A stretch of 64,000 bases of DNA from Actinoplanes sp. TBRC 11911 (GCF_012933445.1 NZ_JABBNC010000004.1:1-64000), one strand, 5' to 3'; shown: positions 33,962 to 43,151, counted from the first letter of the stretch. Program-made: numbers and translations. The notes: generated from the sequence alone by a model not told the origin.

Positions 33962-34068
33962 GGTCTCTCTTTCGTCGGTGACGCCATAGTGGAGGACGGC
34001 CCGTCAAGTGTCGATCGACCATCACGGCAATCCTCAACTGCCCGGCGCCGTGACCGAACGTACCGGTC

Positions 34069-35418
34069 ATGCGCATCCGTGCCCTTGTCATGCTCGTCGC
34101 CGGAGCCGTCCTGGCCACCGGCGGGACGGCCGTCCCGGCGTACGCGGAGGCGCCGATCGAGGGTGCCGGCGCGCCCGGAGCCATCCCCGGGCGGTACATC
34201 GTCACGGAGGCGGACGGAAGCACCACAACCGCAACCGGGATGCGACCCGACCAGGCCCGGCGCCTCGCCGCCAGCCGGCGCGTGCGCTACGTCGAGCAGG
34301 ACCGCGTCCTCAGCATGGCGCAGAACGACCCGCCGTGGGGGCTGGACCGCATCGATCAGCGCCCGGTGACGCCGTCGCACGAGTTCACTCCTACCGACGA
34401 CGGCAGCGGGGTACACGCGTACGTGCTGGACTCCGGAATCCGGATCACGCACAGTGAGTTCGGCGGGCGGGCCTCGTACGGCTGGGACTACATCGCCAAC
34501 CGCAAGACGGCTACCGACTGCGACGGGCACGGCACGCACGTGGCCGGCACGATCGGCGGCGCGCACTACGGGGTTGCCAAGAAGGTGCGGCTGGTTTCCG
34601 TCCGGGTGCTGAACTGCGCGGGCGAGGGCACTCTGTCCAGCGTGATCAACGGCGTGAACTGGGTGACCCGCAACGCCGTGCACCCGGCCGTGGCGAACAT
34701 GAGCATCGGCGGCGGGAAGAGCCCGTCACTGGCGGCGGCCGTCCAGCGGTCGATCAACTCCGGGGTCACGTACGTGGTGGCGGCCGGCAACGAGAACATC
34801 AACGCCGGGAACACGAGCCCCGCGGGGCTGCCCGCGGCGATCACGGTGGGGGCCACCGACAAGTCGGACCGCCGGGCCGCGTTCTCGAACTACGGCAGCG
34901 TGCTGGACCTCTTCGCGCCCGGCGTGGACGTCGTCTCGGCGTGGTGGAAGTCCGATTCGGCGACGGCGATCGCCAGCGGCACATCGATGGCGTCGCCGCA
35001 CGTGGCGGGTGCGGCCGCGCTCGTGCTCGACGCGTATCCCGCGATGACCCCGGCCCAGGTGCATGACTATCTGGTCGCGCGGTCCACCAAAGGCAAGGTG
35101 ACCGGTCTCAAGGGCTCGCCGAACCGCCTGCTCTTCGTGCCGCCGCCGCCCGCGGCGCCGATCATCGACACCGACGCGATCACGGTCACGGCGGGTCAGG
35201 CGTACGCGGGGAAGCTGGCTCTCGTCGCCGGACGGCGGGGGACGTGGTCCGTGGCGAGCGGACGGTTGCCGCACGGTCTGTCTCTGACATCAAACGGCAG
35301 CATTTCCGGTACGCCGGTGGGTGCCGGCGAGTCGACGATCGAGGTGCGGTTCGTCGACTACGTGCCGCACACCGTGACCAAGACGATCAAGGTGACGGTG
35401 CTCGGGGATTCTGCGTGA
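34069..35418 (+). CDS. Secreted subtilisin-like serine protease (S8) with C-terminal Ig-like domain
   Basis: A 449-aa preproprotease. A signal peptide ends near AVPAYAEA, a short I9-like propeptide (PGRYIVTEADG...VRYVEQDRVLS) follows, then the S8 domain. The triad is Asp in YVLDSGIRITHSEFGG, His in DGHGTHVAGTIGG and Ser in SGTSMASPHVAGAAAL, with oxyanion Asn in VAAGNENINAG. Residues about 365-445 (ITVTAGQAYAGKLALVAG, GLSLTSNGSISGTPVGAGE) form a putative Ig-like He_PIG domain. It resembles aqualysin/proteinase K-type extracellular proteases. Confidence 0.92.
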   Translation: MRIRALVMLVAGAVLATGGTAVPAYAEAPIEGAGAPGAIPGRYIVTEADGSTTTATGMRPDQARRLAASRRVRYVEQDRVLSMAQNDPPWGLDRIDQRPVTPSHEFTPTDDGSGVHAYVLDSGIRITHSEFGGRASYGWDYIANRKTATDCDGHGTHVAGTIGGAHYGVAKKVRLVSVRVLNCAGEGTLSSVINGVNWVTRNAVHPAVANMSIGGGKSPSLAAAVQRSINSGVTYVVAAGNENINAGNTSPAGLPAAITVGATDKSDRRAAFSNYGSVLDLFAPGVDVVSAWWKSDSATAIASGTSMASPHVAGAAALVLDAYPAMTPAQVHDYLVARSTKGKVTGLKGSPNRLLFVPPPPAAPIIDTDAITVTAGQAYAGKLALVAGRRGTWSVASGRLPHGLSLTSNGSISGTPVGAGESTIEVRFVDYVPHTVTKTIKVTVLGDSA

Positions 35419-35525
35419 GTGTTGTACGGCTCATCGCGGGTCACCGTTCCCTGGACAGGGCGTCGTCGGTTAACCTATCTCGCAGATGGGAAATGTAGTT
35501 TTAGGCCTCGCCCGGAGGAGACGCC

Positions 35526-36146
35526 ATGTCCGCGTTCGCTGCCGTCCACCCGTACGCCGCGCCCAAGCCGCACCTGCGGCCGGTGCCGGACCTGCCGCCC
35601 GAGCCGCCGGTCACGCTGACGATCACCGTTGCGGGTGGTGGTGCGGGGCGGGATCGGGTCATCGAGGCGCTGCGCGATCTCGTGGTCGAGGTCGGGGTGC
35701 GGGTGGCGATCGACGACGGGCCGCCGGAGATCACGCTGGATCCGCTCGCTCGTACGGCCGTGCGGCACGGGCGCAAGCTGGAGTTGAGCCGGCTCGAGTT
35801 CGATCTGCTGCTGTTCCTGGCGAGGCATCCGCGGCAGGTCTTCAGCCGGGCGCAGTTGCTGGGGCAGGTGTGGGGGCACACGCATACGACTAATCGGACC
35901 GTGGATGTGCACGTGAGCCGGCTGCGCACCAAGCTGGACGATCCGGAGGTGGTGACGACCGTTTATGGGTTGGGGTATCGGCTGGCGGATGATGCCGGGG
36001 TTTCGGTGGCGGAGCGCGCGGGTGGCGGGTACGCGGTGGGGCGTGCGGACGGGTTGACTGCGGCGGAGCTTGCCGGTGGTGGTTCGACTGCCGTGGGGCG
36101 TGCGGGTGGCTTGACCGCGGCTTCTGTCTCGGTGGCGGAGCGCTAG
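35526..36146 (+). CDS. Receiverless OmpR/PhoB-type winged-helix regulator with repeat tail
   Basis: A 206-aa protein. The N-terminal 90 residues hold no receiver domain. Residues about 85-155 form an OmpR-type winged helix: LSRLEFDLLLFLARHPRQVFSRAQLLGQVWGHTH and TVDVHVSRLRTKLDDPEVVTTVYGLGYRL. The last 45 residues are repeats of the kind GRADGLTAAELAGGG/GRAGGLTAASV, encoded by tandem DNA repeats. An AGGAGA ribosome site precedes the ATG. Its stop overlaps the next gene's GTG by one base, so the two are coupled. Stand-alone regulators of this type respond to unknown signals. Confidence 0.78.
   Translation: MSAFAAVHPYAAPKPHLRPVPDLPPEPPVTLTITVAGGGAGRDRVIEALRDLVVEVGVRVAIDDGPPEITLDPLARTAVRHGRKLELSRLEFDLLLFLARHPRQVFSRAQLLGQVWGHTHTTNRTVDVHVSRLRTKLDDPEVVTTVYGLGYRLADDAGVSVAERAGGGYAVGRADGLTAAELAGGGSTAVGRAGGLTAASVSVAER
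35999..36143 (+). repeat. Imperfect repeat at the regulator C-terminus
   Basis: GTGGGGCGTGCGGACGGGTT and GTGGGGCGTGCGGGTGGCTT recur, with TTTCGGTGGCGGAGCGC at the start and TCTCGGTGGCGGAGCGC at the end of the segment. It encodes the Ala/Gly-rich tail after the winged helix. Confidence 0.65.
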
Positions 36147-37438
36147 TGGGGCGACGGACCGTGGCCGTTGTCGGTGGCGGCTGCGCCGGCGTGCTGGCCA
36201 CTCGGGAGCTGCTTCGATGTACCGACCACCGGGTGGTGATGATCGAGCCGGACGAGCCGGGCGGCGGGCTCGCGTACGGCCAGGCTCGGCCGTGGCACCT
36301 GCTCAACTCGCGTGCCGGTGCGATGGGCGCCGACAAAGACGGATTTATCGGGTTTGCGCGGTGCGGGCCTGACGAATTCCGGCCGCGCCAAGAATATGGG
36401 GCCTACCTGCGGGAGGTCTTTGCGACCGCGGCCCGGGAGGGCGGCGACCGGCTCGACCTCGTCAAGGCCCGCGCCACGGGAGTGTCCGATCACGGCGTTG
36501 CGCTGGCCGGCGGCGGGGTGATCCGCGCCGACGAGATCGTGGTCGCCACCGGCAACCCGGCGGCGGCCCAGCCGGTCGCGGTGCGCGATCACCCGGACTA
36601 CATCGCCGATCCCTGGCGGCCCGGAGTGCTGGACGCGATCCCGTCCGACGTCCCGGTCCTGCTCGTCGGGGCCGGCTTGACCGCGGTCGACGTGGCGCTG
36701 ACCCTCACCGAGGACCGCCACCGCGACGCGCCGATCACCGCCGTCAGCCGCCGTGGCCAGCTGCCGCTCACCCACACCTCGGTCGCCGCGCCGCCCCTCG
36801 AGCTTAGCGGTCGGGCCGGGCTTGACGGTGGGGCTGCGCTGCCGGAGCGCGTCGCTCTGCGGGACGTGGTGCGGCTGGTGCGGGCGTCGGCTGCGCGGGC
36901 CGGGGACTGGCGTGCGGTTGTGGACGGGCTGCGGCCCCACCTCGACGAGCTCTGGGCCGCGTTCACGCCGGACGAGCAGGACGCCTTTCTCCGGCACCTG
37001 GCCCGGCCGTGGGAGTGTCACCGGCACCGGATGGCGCCGTCGATCGGGGCGCGCGTCGGTGAGCTGCTGGCCGAGGGGCGGCTCGAGGTGCGGGCCGGTG
37101 GCATCCGGTCGATCGAGGCGCCGCGGGCCGGTGGGCTGCTGGTCGAGCTGGACGCGGGCGTGCAGTGGTTCGGGGCCGTGGTCAACTGCGCGGGGCCCGG
37201 GCGCCTGCCGGCCGCGGCGGGGGAGTTCGTCGCGGGGCTGCTGCGGAGCGGACGCGCGCGCGTCGGCCCGCACGGGTTGGGTCTCGACATCGATGCCGGG
37301 GGACGGCTGGTCGGGGCGGACGGGCGTACGGGGAACATGTGGTTGATCGGACCGTTGCGCCGGGGGGCGCGCTGGGAGACCACGGCGGTGCCCGAAATTC
37401 GCGATCAAGCGGCGGCGGTAACCATCCCGATTCGGTGA
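36146..37438 (+). CDS. FAD/NAD(P)-binding protein (COG4529-like)
   Basis: A 430-aa flavoprotein. It begins VAVVGGGCAGVLATRELL, a dinucleotide-binding motif, with EPDEPGGGLAYGQARPWHLLNSRAGAM typical of the FAD_NAD_bind_1 family; a second nucleotide motif PVLLVGAGLTAVDVALTL lies near residue 172. Members are uncharacterised, possibly using oxygen or NAD(P)H on unknown substrates. Translation is coupled to the upstream winged-helix regulator (1-nt overlap), which suggests that protein controls it. Confidence 0.8.
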   Translation: MGRRTVAVVGGGCAGVLATRELLRCTDHRVVMIEPDEPGGGLAYGQARPWHLLNSRAGAMGADKDGFIGFARCGPDEFRPRQEYGAYLREVFATAAREGGDRLDLVKARATGVSDHGVALAGGGVIRADEIVVATGNPAAAQPVAVRDHPDYIADPWRPGVLDAIPSDVPVLLVGAGLTAVDVALTLTEDRHRDAPITAVSRRGQLPLTHTSVAAPPLELSGRAGLDGGAALPERVALRDVVRLVRASAARAGDWRAVVDGLRPHLDELWAAFTPDEQDAFLRHLARPWECHRHRMAPSIGARVGELLAEGRLEVRAGGIRSIEAPRAGGLLVELDAGVQWFGAVVNCAGPGRLPAAAGEFVAGLLRSGRARVGPHGLGLDIDAGGRLVGADGRTGNMWLIGPLRRGARWETTAVPEIRDQAAAVTIPIR

Positions 37439-37584
37439 TACCGCGGCGGTATGGCGCACGCGTTTTCGCAGGCCAGCACGATTTAGCCGTAATTCGGTGC
37501 ACATTGTGGTGGCTTGAATACGCATCGAGATCGATCAATACTGCATGAGCACATTGGTGTGTCCCCTTACCCCCGGGAGGAACC

Positions 37585-38622
37585 GTGCTCAACCGGAAGC
37601 TGCGCCGGCCGATCGTCGGCCTGGCCGCCTGCGTACTCGTCGGCTCCGCGTTCGCCGCGTCACCCGCGTCGGCCGCGCCCGCCCCCGGCGCAGACCCCTC
37701 GTTCGCCCCTTCCGCCCTCGCCTCAAGGATTGACTCGCAGTTCGGCACGAGCGCCGCCGGCTCCTACGTCGACAGCGCCGGCAAGGTCGTCGTCAACGTC
37801 ACCGACGCGGCCACGGCCAGAGCCGTCACCGCCGCGGGCGCCACCGCCCGGTTCGTGGCCCGCAGCGGCGCGACCCTCGCGGCCGCCGACTCCAACCTCA
37901 AGGCAAACCTGAAGACCGTCGGTACGGCGTTCGCCGTGGACCCGATGAGCAACCAGGTCGTCGTCACGGTGGACAGCACGGTCACCGGCGCGAAGCTGGA
38001 CGCGGTCAAGGCCACCGTCGCGAAGCTCGGCGACGCGGCCCGCATCGAGAGCACCCCCGGCACGCTGAGCACCGAGATCTCCGGCGGCGACGCGATCTAC
38101 GCCGGCGGTTCGCGCTGCTCGCTCGGCTTCAACGTGCGCAGCGGCAGCACGTACTACTTCCTGACCGCGGGCCACTGCACCAACATCGCCACGACCTGGA
38201 CCAACGGCTCGGCGACGCTGGGCACGCGGGCGGGCACGAGCTTCCCGGGCAACGACTACGGCATCGTGCGCTACACGAACACCACGATCGCCAAGTCCGG
38301 CACGGTCGGCTCGGTCGACATCACCGGCGCCGGCACCCCGGCGGTCAACTCGACGGTCACCCGCCGCGGCTCGACCACGGGCATCCACTCCGGCCGGGTC
38401 ACCGCGCTCAACGCGACGGTCAACTACGCGCAGGGCTCGGTCAGCGGCCTCATCCGCACCACGGTGTGCGCCGAGCCCGGCGACAGCGGCGGCTCGCTCT
38501 ACGCCGGCAGCACCGCACTGGGCATGACGTCGGGCGGCAGCGGCAACTGCAGCTCCGGCGGCACGACGTACTTCCAGCCGGTCACCGAAGCCTTGAGCGT
38601 CTACGGCGTCTCGGTGTTCTGA
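37585..38622 (+). CDS. Secreted S1 serine protease (alpha-lytic/streptogrisin type)
   Basis: A 345-aa preproprotease. The signal peptide ends near [10 protein letters not shown]; a pro-region of about 135 residues precedes the mature enzyme, which starts near [18 protein letters not shown]. The triad is His in [10 protein letters not shown], Asp in GNDYGIVRY and Ser in [12 protein letters not shown], with disulphide cysteines at the usual places. It should be an extracellular chymotrypsin-like protease that needs its pro-region for folding. A GGGAGGA ribosome site supports the GTG start at 37585. Confidence 0.92.
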   Translation: MLNRKLRRPIVGLAACVLVGSAFAASPASAAPAPGADPSFAPSALASRIDSQFGTSAAGSYVDSAGKVVVNVTDAATARAVTAAGATARFVARSGATLAAADSNLKANLKTVGTAFAVDPMSNQVVVTVDSTVTGAKLDAVKATVAKLGDAARIESTPGTLSTEISGGDAIYAGGSRCSLGFNVRSGSTYYFLTAGHCTNIATTWTNGSATLGTRAGTSFPGNDYGIVRYTNTTIAKSGTVGSVDITGAGTPAVNSTVTRRGSTTGIHSGRVTALNATVNYAQGSVSGLIRTTVCAEPGDSGGSLYAGSTALGMTSGGSGNCSSGGTTYFQPVTEALSVYGVSVF

Positions 38623-38635
38623 TCCCGCTTCACAG

Positions 38636-38666
38636 CGGCCCCCGCCGGACTCTTCGGCGGGGGCCG
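38636..38666 (+). terminator. Strong hairpin terminator
   Basis: CGGCCCCCGCCG (38636-38647) and CGGCGGGGGCCG (38655-38666) form a perfect 12-bp stem with a 7-nt loop 14 nt after the protease stop codon. Confidence 0.75.
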
Positions 38667-38775
38667 TCGCTCGCTCGCCTTTCCGGCTCGCAACGGCCAG
38701 ATGCTACGCGCCGCACACAGCGCCGGGATCGACTGGACGCCCTCAGCGCTTGCGTGCGCGGCCTGGCACCCGGCC

Positions 38776-39690
38776 TCAGGGCTGGCGCGCGTCCTCTCGC
38801 TCCTCACCCCGGCGGCGCAGCATCTTCAGGCCGGGCAGGCCGGCGATCGCGAGCCGCAGGTCTTCCGTGACCTCGAGCAGCTTGTGCAGGTCCGGGCCCA
38901 CCTGGTCGAGCTTGCCGAGCAGCGGCATCACGTCGTTGATCAGATGCTCGCGCAACTGCGGCAGCTGATCGATCATCCGGATCGCCGCGGTGACCTCCTC
39001 CGGCGAGAGCTCATCGACAAATCTCGCCGCCAACGGCGCACCCTTGCGAAGAGTTTCCCCGTACGCCTCGAGCAGCGCCGCAGCCTCGCCGGCCGCCGTG
39101 GCAGCTTGTTCGACGACCGCCGCCGCCGCGTCGGAAACGTCCGCGGCCCGCCCGACCAGCGTGTCCGCGGCGTCGCTGATGCCGGAAACCCGAGTGACCA
39201 TCGTGTCGGCGGAGTCGGTGATGCCGGAGACCCGGGCGACCATCGCGTCGGCGGAGTCGGTGATGCCGGAAACGCGGGTCACCATCGCGTCCGCGGAGTC
39301 GGCTATGCCGGACGCCTGGGTCATGACGACGGCTGCGCTCCTGGTGATTTCGGTGGCGGCGTCCGTTATGCCCGCTGCCTGGCCGACGATCGTGGCGGCC
39401 GCCTCCGACGTGGATTTCGCCTGGTCCATGAGCTGGCCTGCGGACGCGGCGATGACGCGCGCCTCGGCGACCGTCGCCTCGGCCTCGTCGGCGATCTCGG
39501 TGACGCGCCGGATCAGCGTCTCCGCCTCGCCGGCGATCACGGTGATCCGGTTGACCAGCAGCTCGCTCTGGCCCAGCAGACTCATCACCCGCACCGGGAT
39601 GGTGGCCGCGGCGGCCGCCGTCTCCAGTACCTGACCGACCACGGACCGGGTGACGTCGACGAGCGCCCCGGGAGACAGCGGTAATGCCAT
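38776..39690 (-). CDS. Coiled-coil protein with 14-residue repeats, hypothetical
   Basis: A 304-aa, almost wholly helical protein with no signal peptide. Residues about 125-190 contain SGITDSADAMVTRV-type 14-residue repeats (42-bp DNA units, about 39125-39320), a two-heptad period suggesting a coiled coil or membrane-surface helix like those of MCP-type or apolipoprotein-like proteins. The C-terminal part (LSPEEVTAAIRMIDQLPQLREHLINDVMPLLGKLDQVGPDLHKLLEVTEDLRLAIAGLPG) is the best-conserved-looking segment and resembles small uncharacterised actinobacterial proteins. Function unknown. Confidence 0.65.
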   Translation of the reverse strand: MALPLSPGALVDVTRSVVGQVLETAAAAATIPVRVMSLLGQSELLVNRITVIAGEAETLIRRVTEIADEAEATVAEARVIAASAGQLMDQAKSTSEAAATIVGQAAGITDAATEITRSAAVVMTQASGIADSADAMVTRVSGITDSADAMVARVSGITDSADTMVTRVSGISDAADTLVGRAADVSDAAAAVVEQAATAAGEAAALLEAYGETLRKGAPLAARFVDELSPEEVTAAIRMIDQLPQLREHLINDVMPLLGKLDQVGPDLHKLLEVTEDLRLAIAGLPGLKMLRRRGEEREDARQP

Positions 39691-39826
39691 GCCACCATCA
39701 TGCGCTCCCGGACCAAGGCCCGTCGGTCACTGTCGGTGACAGCGTTCGAGGCGTACGGGGAAATTGTCTGAAAACTTGTTAAGGAGATCGGATTCGAATA
39801 ACCATCCGCGGCTCGGACACGGCACT

Positions 39827-40744
39827 ATGGGCTCCGTGCGACGTACGCGAACTTGGATCTTTGTCGTGGCGGCAGTCGGGGTCCTGGCGGGAGTGGGTCT
39901 GGTCGGCGTGGGTTTGTTCCGCGGCGGCGACGGCGGTGTGCTGTCGTTGACCAGCGCGTCCGGCGGTGCCACCTCGTCGCCGACGCCCACCGGACCGTCC
40001 CCGGAGGAGCTGGCCGCCCAGGCGCGGGCGAAGCGGGCGAAGGACTTGACCGCCGCCCTGACGAAATACGCGGTCGGCAAACCCGAGTTCTCGGTCGCGG
40101 TGCTCGACAAGAAAACGGGACAGAAGTTCTCGTTCCGCGGTACCGAGAAATACGACACGGCCAGCATCGTCAAGGTGCAGGTGCTCGGGTGCCTGCTGCT
40201 CAAGGCACAGGACAAGGATCGCGACCTCACGTCGAGCGAGCTGGCCAAGGCCAAGCTGATGATCCGGTTGAGTGACAACAACGCGACGACGTCGTTGTTC
40301 ACCGGGCTGGGCGGGAAATCCGCGGTCACCGCCTGCAACAAGCGGCTCGGGCTCACCCAGACCGTGGTGAACAGCGCGTGGGGCCTTACCAGGACGACGG
40401 TGGACGACCAGATCAAGCTGCTCGGCCAACTGGTCGACCCGAAGAGCCCGCTGGACGCCGATTCGCGCAAGCTGGCATTCACGTTGATGAACTCGGTCGA
40501 CAAGACGCAGGAATGGGGCGTGCCCGCCGCAGCGAAGCCGGGTGAGGAGTTCACGGTCAAGAACGGCTGGGACACGCGTACGGCTGACAATGGTTTGTGG
40601 GCAGTCAATTCGGTCGGCCGCATCACGAGCGACGACACGGACGTCTCGCTTGCCGTCTTGAGCCATCGGAACGCCACGATGGACAGCGGCATCAGCGAGG
40701 TCGAGACGGTTGCCAAGATGACCAGGCAGTATTTGAAGTACTAG
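39827..40744 (+). CDS. Secreted class A beta-lactamase-fold serine hydrolase
   Basis: A 305-aa protein with an N-terminal membrane anchor or signal (WIFVVAAVGVLAGVGLVGVGLF), a Thr/Pro/Ser-rich spacer and a beta-lactamase-like domain. SxxK is in DTASIVKVQVLG, SDN in MIRLSDNNATTSLF, and the KTG-like triad is KNGWDTRT. These fit the serine hydrolase/penicillin-recognising fold; a clear general-base glutamate region is not obvious, so true beta-lactamase activity is doubtful. The ATG at 39827 gives a proper basic start; a GTG at 39836 is also possible. Confidence 0.8.
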   Translation: MGSVRRTRTWIFVVAAVGVLAGVGLVGVGLFRGGDGGVLSLTSASGGATSSPTPTGPSPEELAAQARAKRAKDLTAALTKYAVGKPEFSVAVLDKKTGQKFSFRGTEKYDTASIVKVQVLGCLLLKAQDKDRDLTSSELAKAKLMIRLSDNNATTSLFTGLGGKSAVTACNKRLGLTQTVVNSAWGLTRTTVDDQIKLLGQLVDPKSPLDADSRKLAFTLMNSVDKTQEWGVPAAAKPGEEFTVKNGWDTRTADNGLWAVNSVGRITSDDTDVSLAVLSHRNATMDSGISEVETVAKMTRQYLKY

Positions 40745-40904
40745 TTTGCGTCAGCGGTCCGGCCGCACCATGGCGTTCGTTGTCCCGGCGATGGGCCCCT
40801 GGACGAGTAAGTCCTGGGTGTGGAGGACGAGGCGCTCTGAGCGATGGGGGCGATCCGACTCGGCGGCCGTCGGCGGTCAGCGCTCCGGTCGCGTGTCGTC
40901 CGGT

Positions 40905-41085
40905 GTGCTCGGGCATTTGCGGTGGGCTCGGGCATTGCGGTGTGCTCGGGCATTGCGGTGTGCTCGGGCACTCTGGTGCGCCCCGGCTTTGCGGTGCCTC
41001 CGGGCACCCCTGTGCTCGGGCACTGCGGTCCGCTCGGGCACTGCGGTGCGCCCCGGCTTTGCGGTGCCTCCGGGCACCAGATCCA
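40905..41085 (+). repeat. 18-bp tandem repeat nested in a larger duplication
   Basis: GTGCTCGGGCATTGCGGT units recur about seven times at 18-bp spacing, interrupted twice by the identical block CGCCCCGGCTTTGCGGTGCC (around 40980 and 41050). Confidence 0.75.
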
Positions 41086-41356
41086 CACCCTCGGCGCCGC
41101 CGGCTACCGCACGATCGCCCCCGACCCCGGCGCATTTCCGATATTTTCGATATTTCCGGTGACCAGGTGGACAGGCTGGCCCGCAGGCCCGGCGAGTGAC
41201 ACGCGGTGCGTCCATTTTGTGGGACTCCCGGCCGCATACTGAGACCGGCGACCACATCCTGGACCCGGCGTCCGCAATGTAGGACCTTCGTCCATTGTGG
41301 AATGACAGTTTGTCCGATAACACGGCGTTTGTGGAGGCGGCCGAGCGCCTGATTAC

Positions 41357-41406
41357 GAGACCTTGGAGAGTTATGGCTCGTATGTGGGCGCAACTCTCCA
41401 AGGTCT
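41357..41406. repeat. Long hairpin repeat, copy 3
   Basis: The stem AGACCTTGGAGAGTT is repeated in inverted form at 41392-41406 around the loop segment ATGGCTCGTATGTGGGCGC. One stem base pair differs from copies 1 and 2 (CAACTC instead of TAACTC), while the loop keeps the pattern TGGCTCG-N-AT/GT-GGGCG. It sits 30 bp from the second hairpin-array element. Confidence 0.85.
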
Positions 41407-41436
41407 GAATGAATCCCACGATGTGGGCGCGATGTT

Positions 41437-41858
41437 CATATAGTGGAACGGTTCAGCTGGTTCTCGCGCCGCTCACCGTCCGATGCGGTGGCCTTCCGTG
41501 GCGGACCTGTGAGGGCCGCCGCTGTGGGGAGCTGGGACGTTCCGGCCGTGACAGGTCCGCACACCTGCTGTGGGTCGCCGCGGTGTGGGGAACCGCAGCT
41601 TCCTCGCCGTCGCGACTCCCCACACGTGGGTGAGGGTGGCCGCGGTGTGGGGAACCGCAGCCTCCCGGCCGTCGCGACTCCCCACACGGGGGTGGGCTGG
41701 CCGCGGTGTGGGGAGCCACGGCCTCCCCGGCGTCGCTACTGCCCACACCCGGGTGGGGCGCCCATTGTGGGGAGCTGGGACCTGCCCGGGCCTGGCGGCG
41801 TCGCCTCGCACGGGGGACTCCCCGGCCGACGGAACCAGCTGAACAGTTACACATAGTG
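41437..41858 (+). repeat. Hairpin-array element, copy B (MITE-like)
   Basis: Terminal inverted repeats GTTCAGCTGGTTC (41451-41463) and GAACCAGCTGAAC (41832-41844) bound the element; imperfect direct repeats CATATAGTG (41437-41445) and CACATAGTG (41850-41858) flank it. Inside, five units start near 41521, 41581, 41642, 41702 and 41763, at 60-61 bp spacing. Each begins with a GTGTGGGGA-type arm and most end with TCCCCACAC, so each can fold as a hairpin. The outer 70 bp aligns closely with copy A read on the minus strand. No coding capacity. Confidence 0.78.
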
Positions 41859-42014
41859 AGCCGCTCGGAGGCTGGAAGCCGGGAGACTCAAACGGCCCGG
41901 CCCCCGAGGAACCGCTACCAACCGTCTGGGCTGCTGCCACCGAGGGGGCGTTCAGCAGCTGGTGGCTGCACCTCGACCGGCAACTTATCCGGCTAGGACG
42001 CGTTAAGGTCTGGT

Positions 42015-43151
42015 GTGGTCGATGGGTGGGAGTCGCAGCGGGATCTGTTCGACGTTCCGGAGGACGTGGCCTATTTCAATACGGCCAGCCTGTCGCCGGT
42101 GTTGCGGTCGGTTCGTGCGGCCGGCGAGGCGGCGCTGCGGCAGCGGGCCCGGCCGTGGGAGATCGGTGAGGCCGACTGGTTCACCGACGTGGAGCGGCTA
42201 CGGGCGCTGGCCGGGCGGTTGGTCGGGGGCGACGCCGAGGGGATCGCGCTCGTGCCGGCGACCAGCTACGGGTTCGCGGTCGCGGCGGCCAACCTTCCGC
42301 TGACGGCCGGGCAGCAGGTGCTGGTCCTCGCCGAGGAGTATCCGTCCGGGCCGTATACCTGGCGGGTCCTGGCCGAGCGGGTCGGCGCGGGCATCCGGAC
42401 GGTGTCGCGGGCGCCGGGCCAGACGTGGACCGAGGCGGTGCTGGCGGCGATCGACTCGCGGGTCGGGATCGTGTCGGTGCCCAACGTGCACTGGACCGAC
42501 GGCGGGCTGGTCGATCTTGCTGAGGTTGCGGCGGCCACGCATGCGATCGGCGCCCGGCTGGTGGTCGACGCCAGCCAGTCGCTGGGGGTGCTGCCGCTCG
42601 ACGTGGCCGCGCTGCGTCCCGACTTCGTGGTGTCGGTCGGGTACAAGTGGTTGCTGGGGCCGTTCGGGCGGGGCTATCTGTGGGTCGCCGAGGAACACCG
42701 CCAGGGGCGGCCCCTGGAGGAGAACTGGATCTTGCGGGAGGGCTCGGACGACTTCGCGCGGCTGGTGGACTATCGCGACGAGTATCTGCCCGGCGCGCGG
42801 CGGTACGACCAGGGTGCGCGGACACTATTCGAGATCACGCCGATGGCGATCGCGGCGCTGGAGCAGGTCCTCGCGTGGGGGCCGTCGCGGATCGCGGCGG
42901 CGCTCGCCGGCGTCACGGCGGAGATCGCCACGCGGCTCGCTGATGCGGGCGTCACCGCCACCGAGCCGCGCGGGCCGCATTTTCTCGGGCTGCGTTTCCC
43001 GGCCGGTGCGACCGAGCGAGTTGCCGCCGCGCTGAAGGCCGCGAACTGTTTCGCACCGCGCCGCGGCGACGCGATCCGGGTGGCACCACACCTGCACGTC
43101 ACCGAGGCCGACGTCGACCGCCTCGTCGCGACGGTGATCGCCAGCGTCTGA
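42015..43151 (+). CDS. PLP-dependent aminotransferase class V-fold enzyme
   Basis: A 378-aa fold-type I PLP enzyme. It opens with YFNTASLSPVLRSVRAAGEAAL, typical of the class V/cysteine-desulfurase-like group. The cofactor aspartate is in LVVDASQSLGVLPLDV and the Schiff-base lysine in SVGYKWLLGPFGRGYLW near residue 213. It resembles selenocysteine-lyase/isopenicillin-epimerase-like proteins; the substrate is not clear. It is not the HpnO class III aminotransferase of hopanoid pathways. Start is the GTG at 42015. Confidence 0.82.
   Translation: MVDGWESQRDLFDVPEDVAYFNTASLSPVLRSVRAAGEAALRQRARPWEIGEADWFTDVERLRALAGRLVGGDAEGIALVPATSYGFAVAAANLPLTAGQQVLVLAEEYPSGPYTWRVLAERVGAGIRTVSRAPGQTWTEAVLAAIDSRVGIVSVPNVHWTDGGLVDLAEVAAATHAIGARLVVDASQSLGVLPLDVAALRPDFVVSVGYKWLLGPFGRGYLWVAEEHRQGRPLEENWILREGSDDFARLVDYRDEYLPGARRYDQGARTLFEITPMAIAALEQVLAWGPSRIAAALAGVTAEIATRLADAGVTATEPRGPHFLGLRFPAGATERVAAALKAANCFAPRRGDAIRVAPHLHVTEADVDRLVATVIASV

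Larger units (their letters stand above)
40745..42014. other. 1.27-kb repeat-rich gene-free region
   Basis: No credible gene. From left to right it holds short tandem repeats (about 40905-41085), a segment with GATATTTTCGATATTTCCG near 41139-41157, the third copy of the long hairpin (41357-41406) and the second hairpin-array element (about 41437-41858). Open frames here are Gly/Pro/Arg/Cys-rich shadows of the repeats. Bases 41860-42014 lead into the aminotransferase gene. Confidence 0.7.

Noticed and set aside
41521..41820. CRISPR-like array (regular 60-bp spacing)
   Set aside because: Units are imperfect throughout with no alternation of identical repeats and unique spacers, and no cas gene is present.
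42015..43151. The hopanoid aminotransferase HpnO
   Set aside because: The fold signature is class V (desulfurase-like), not class III as expected for HpnO, and it is outside the operon.
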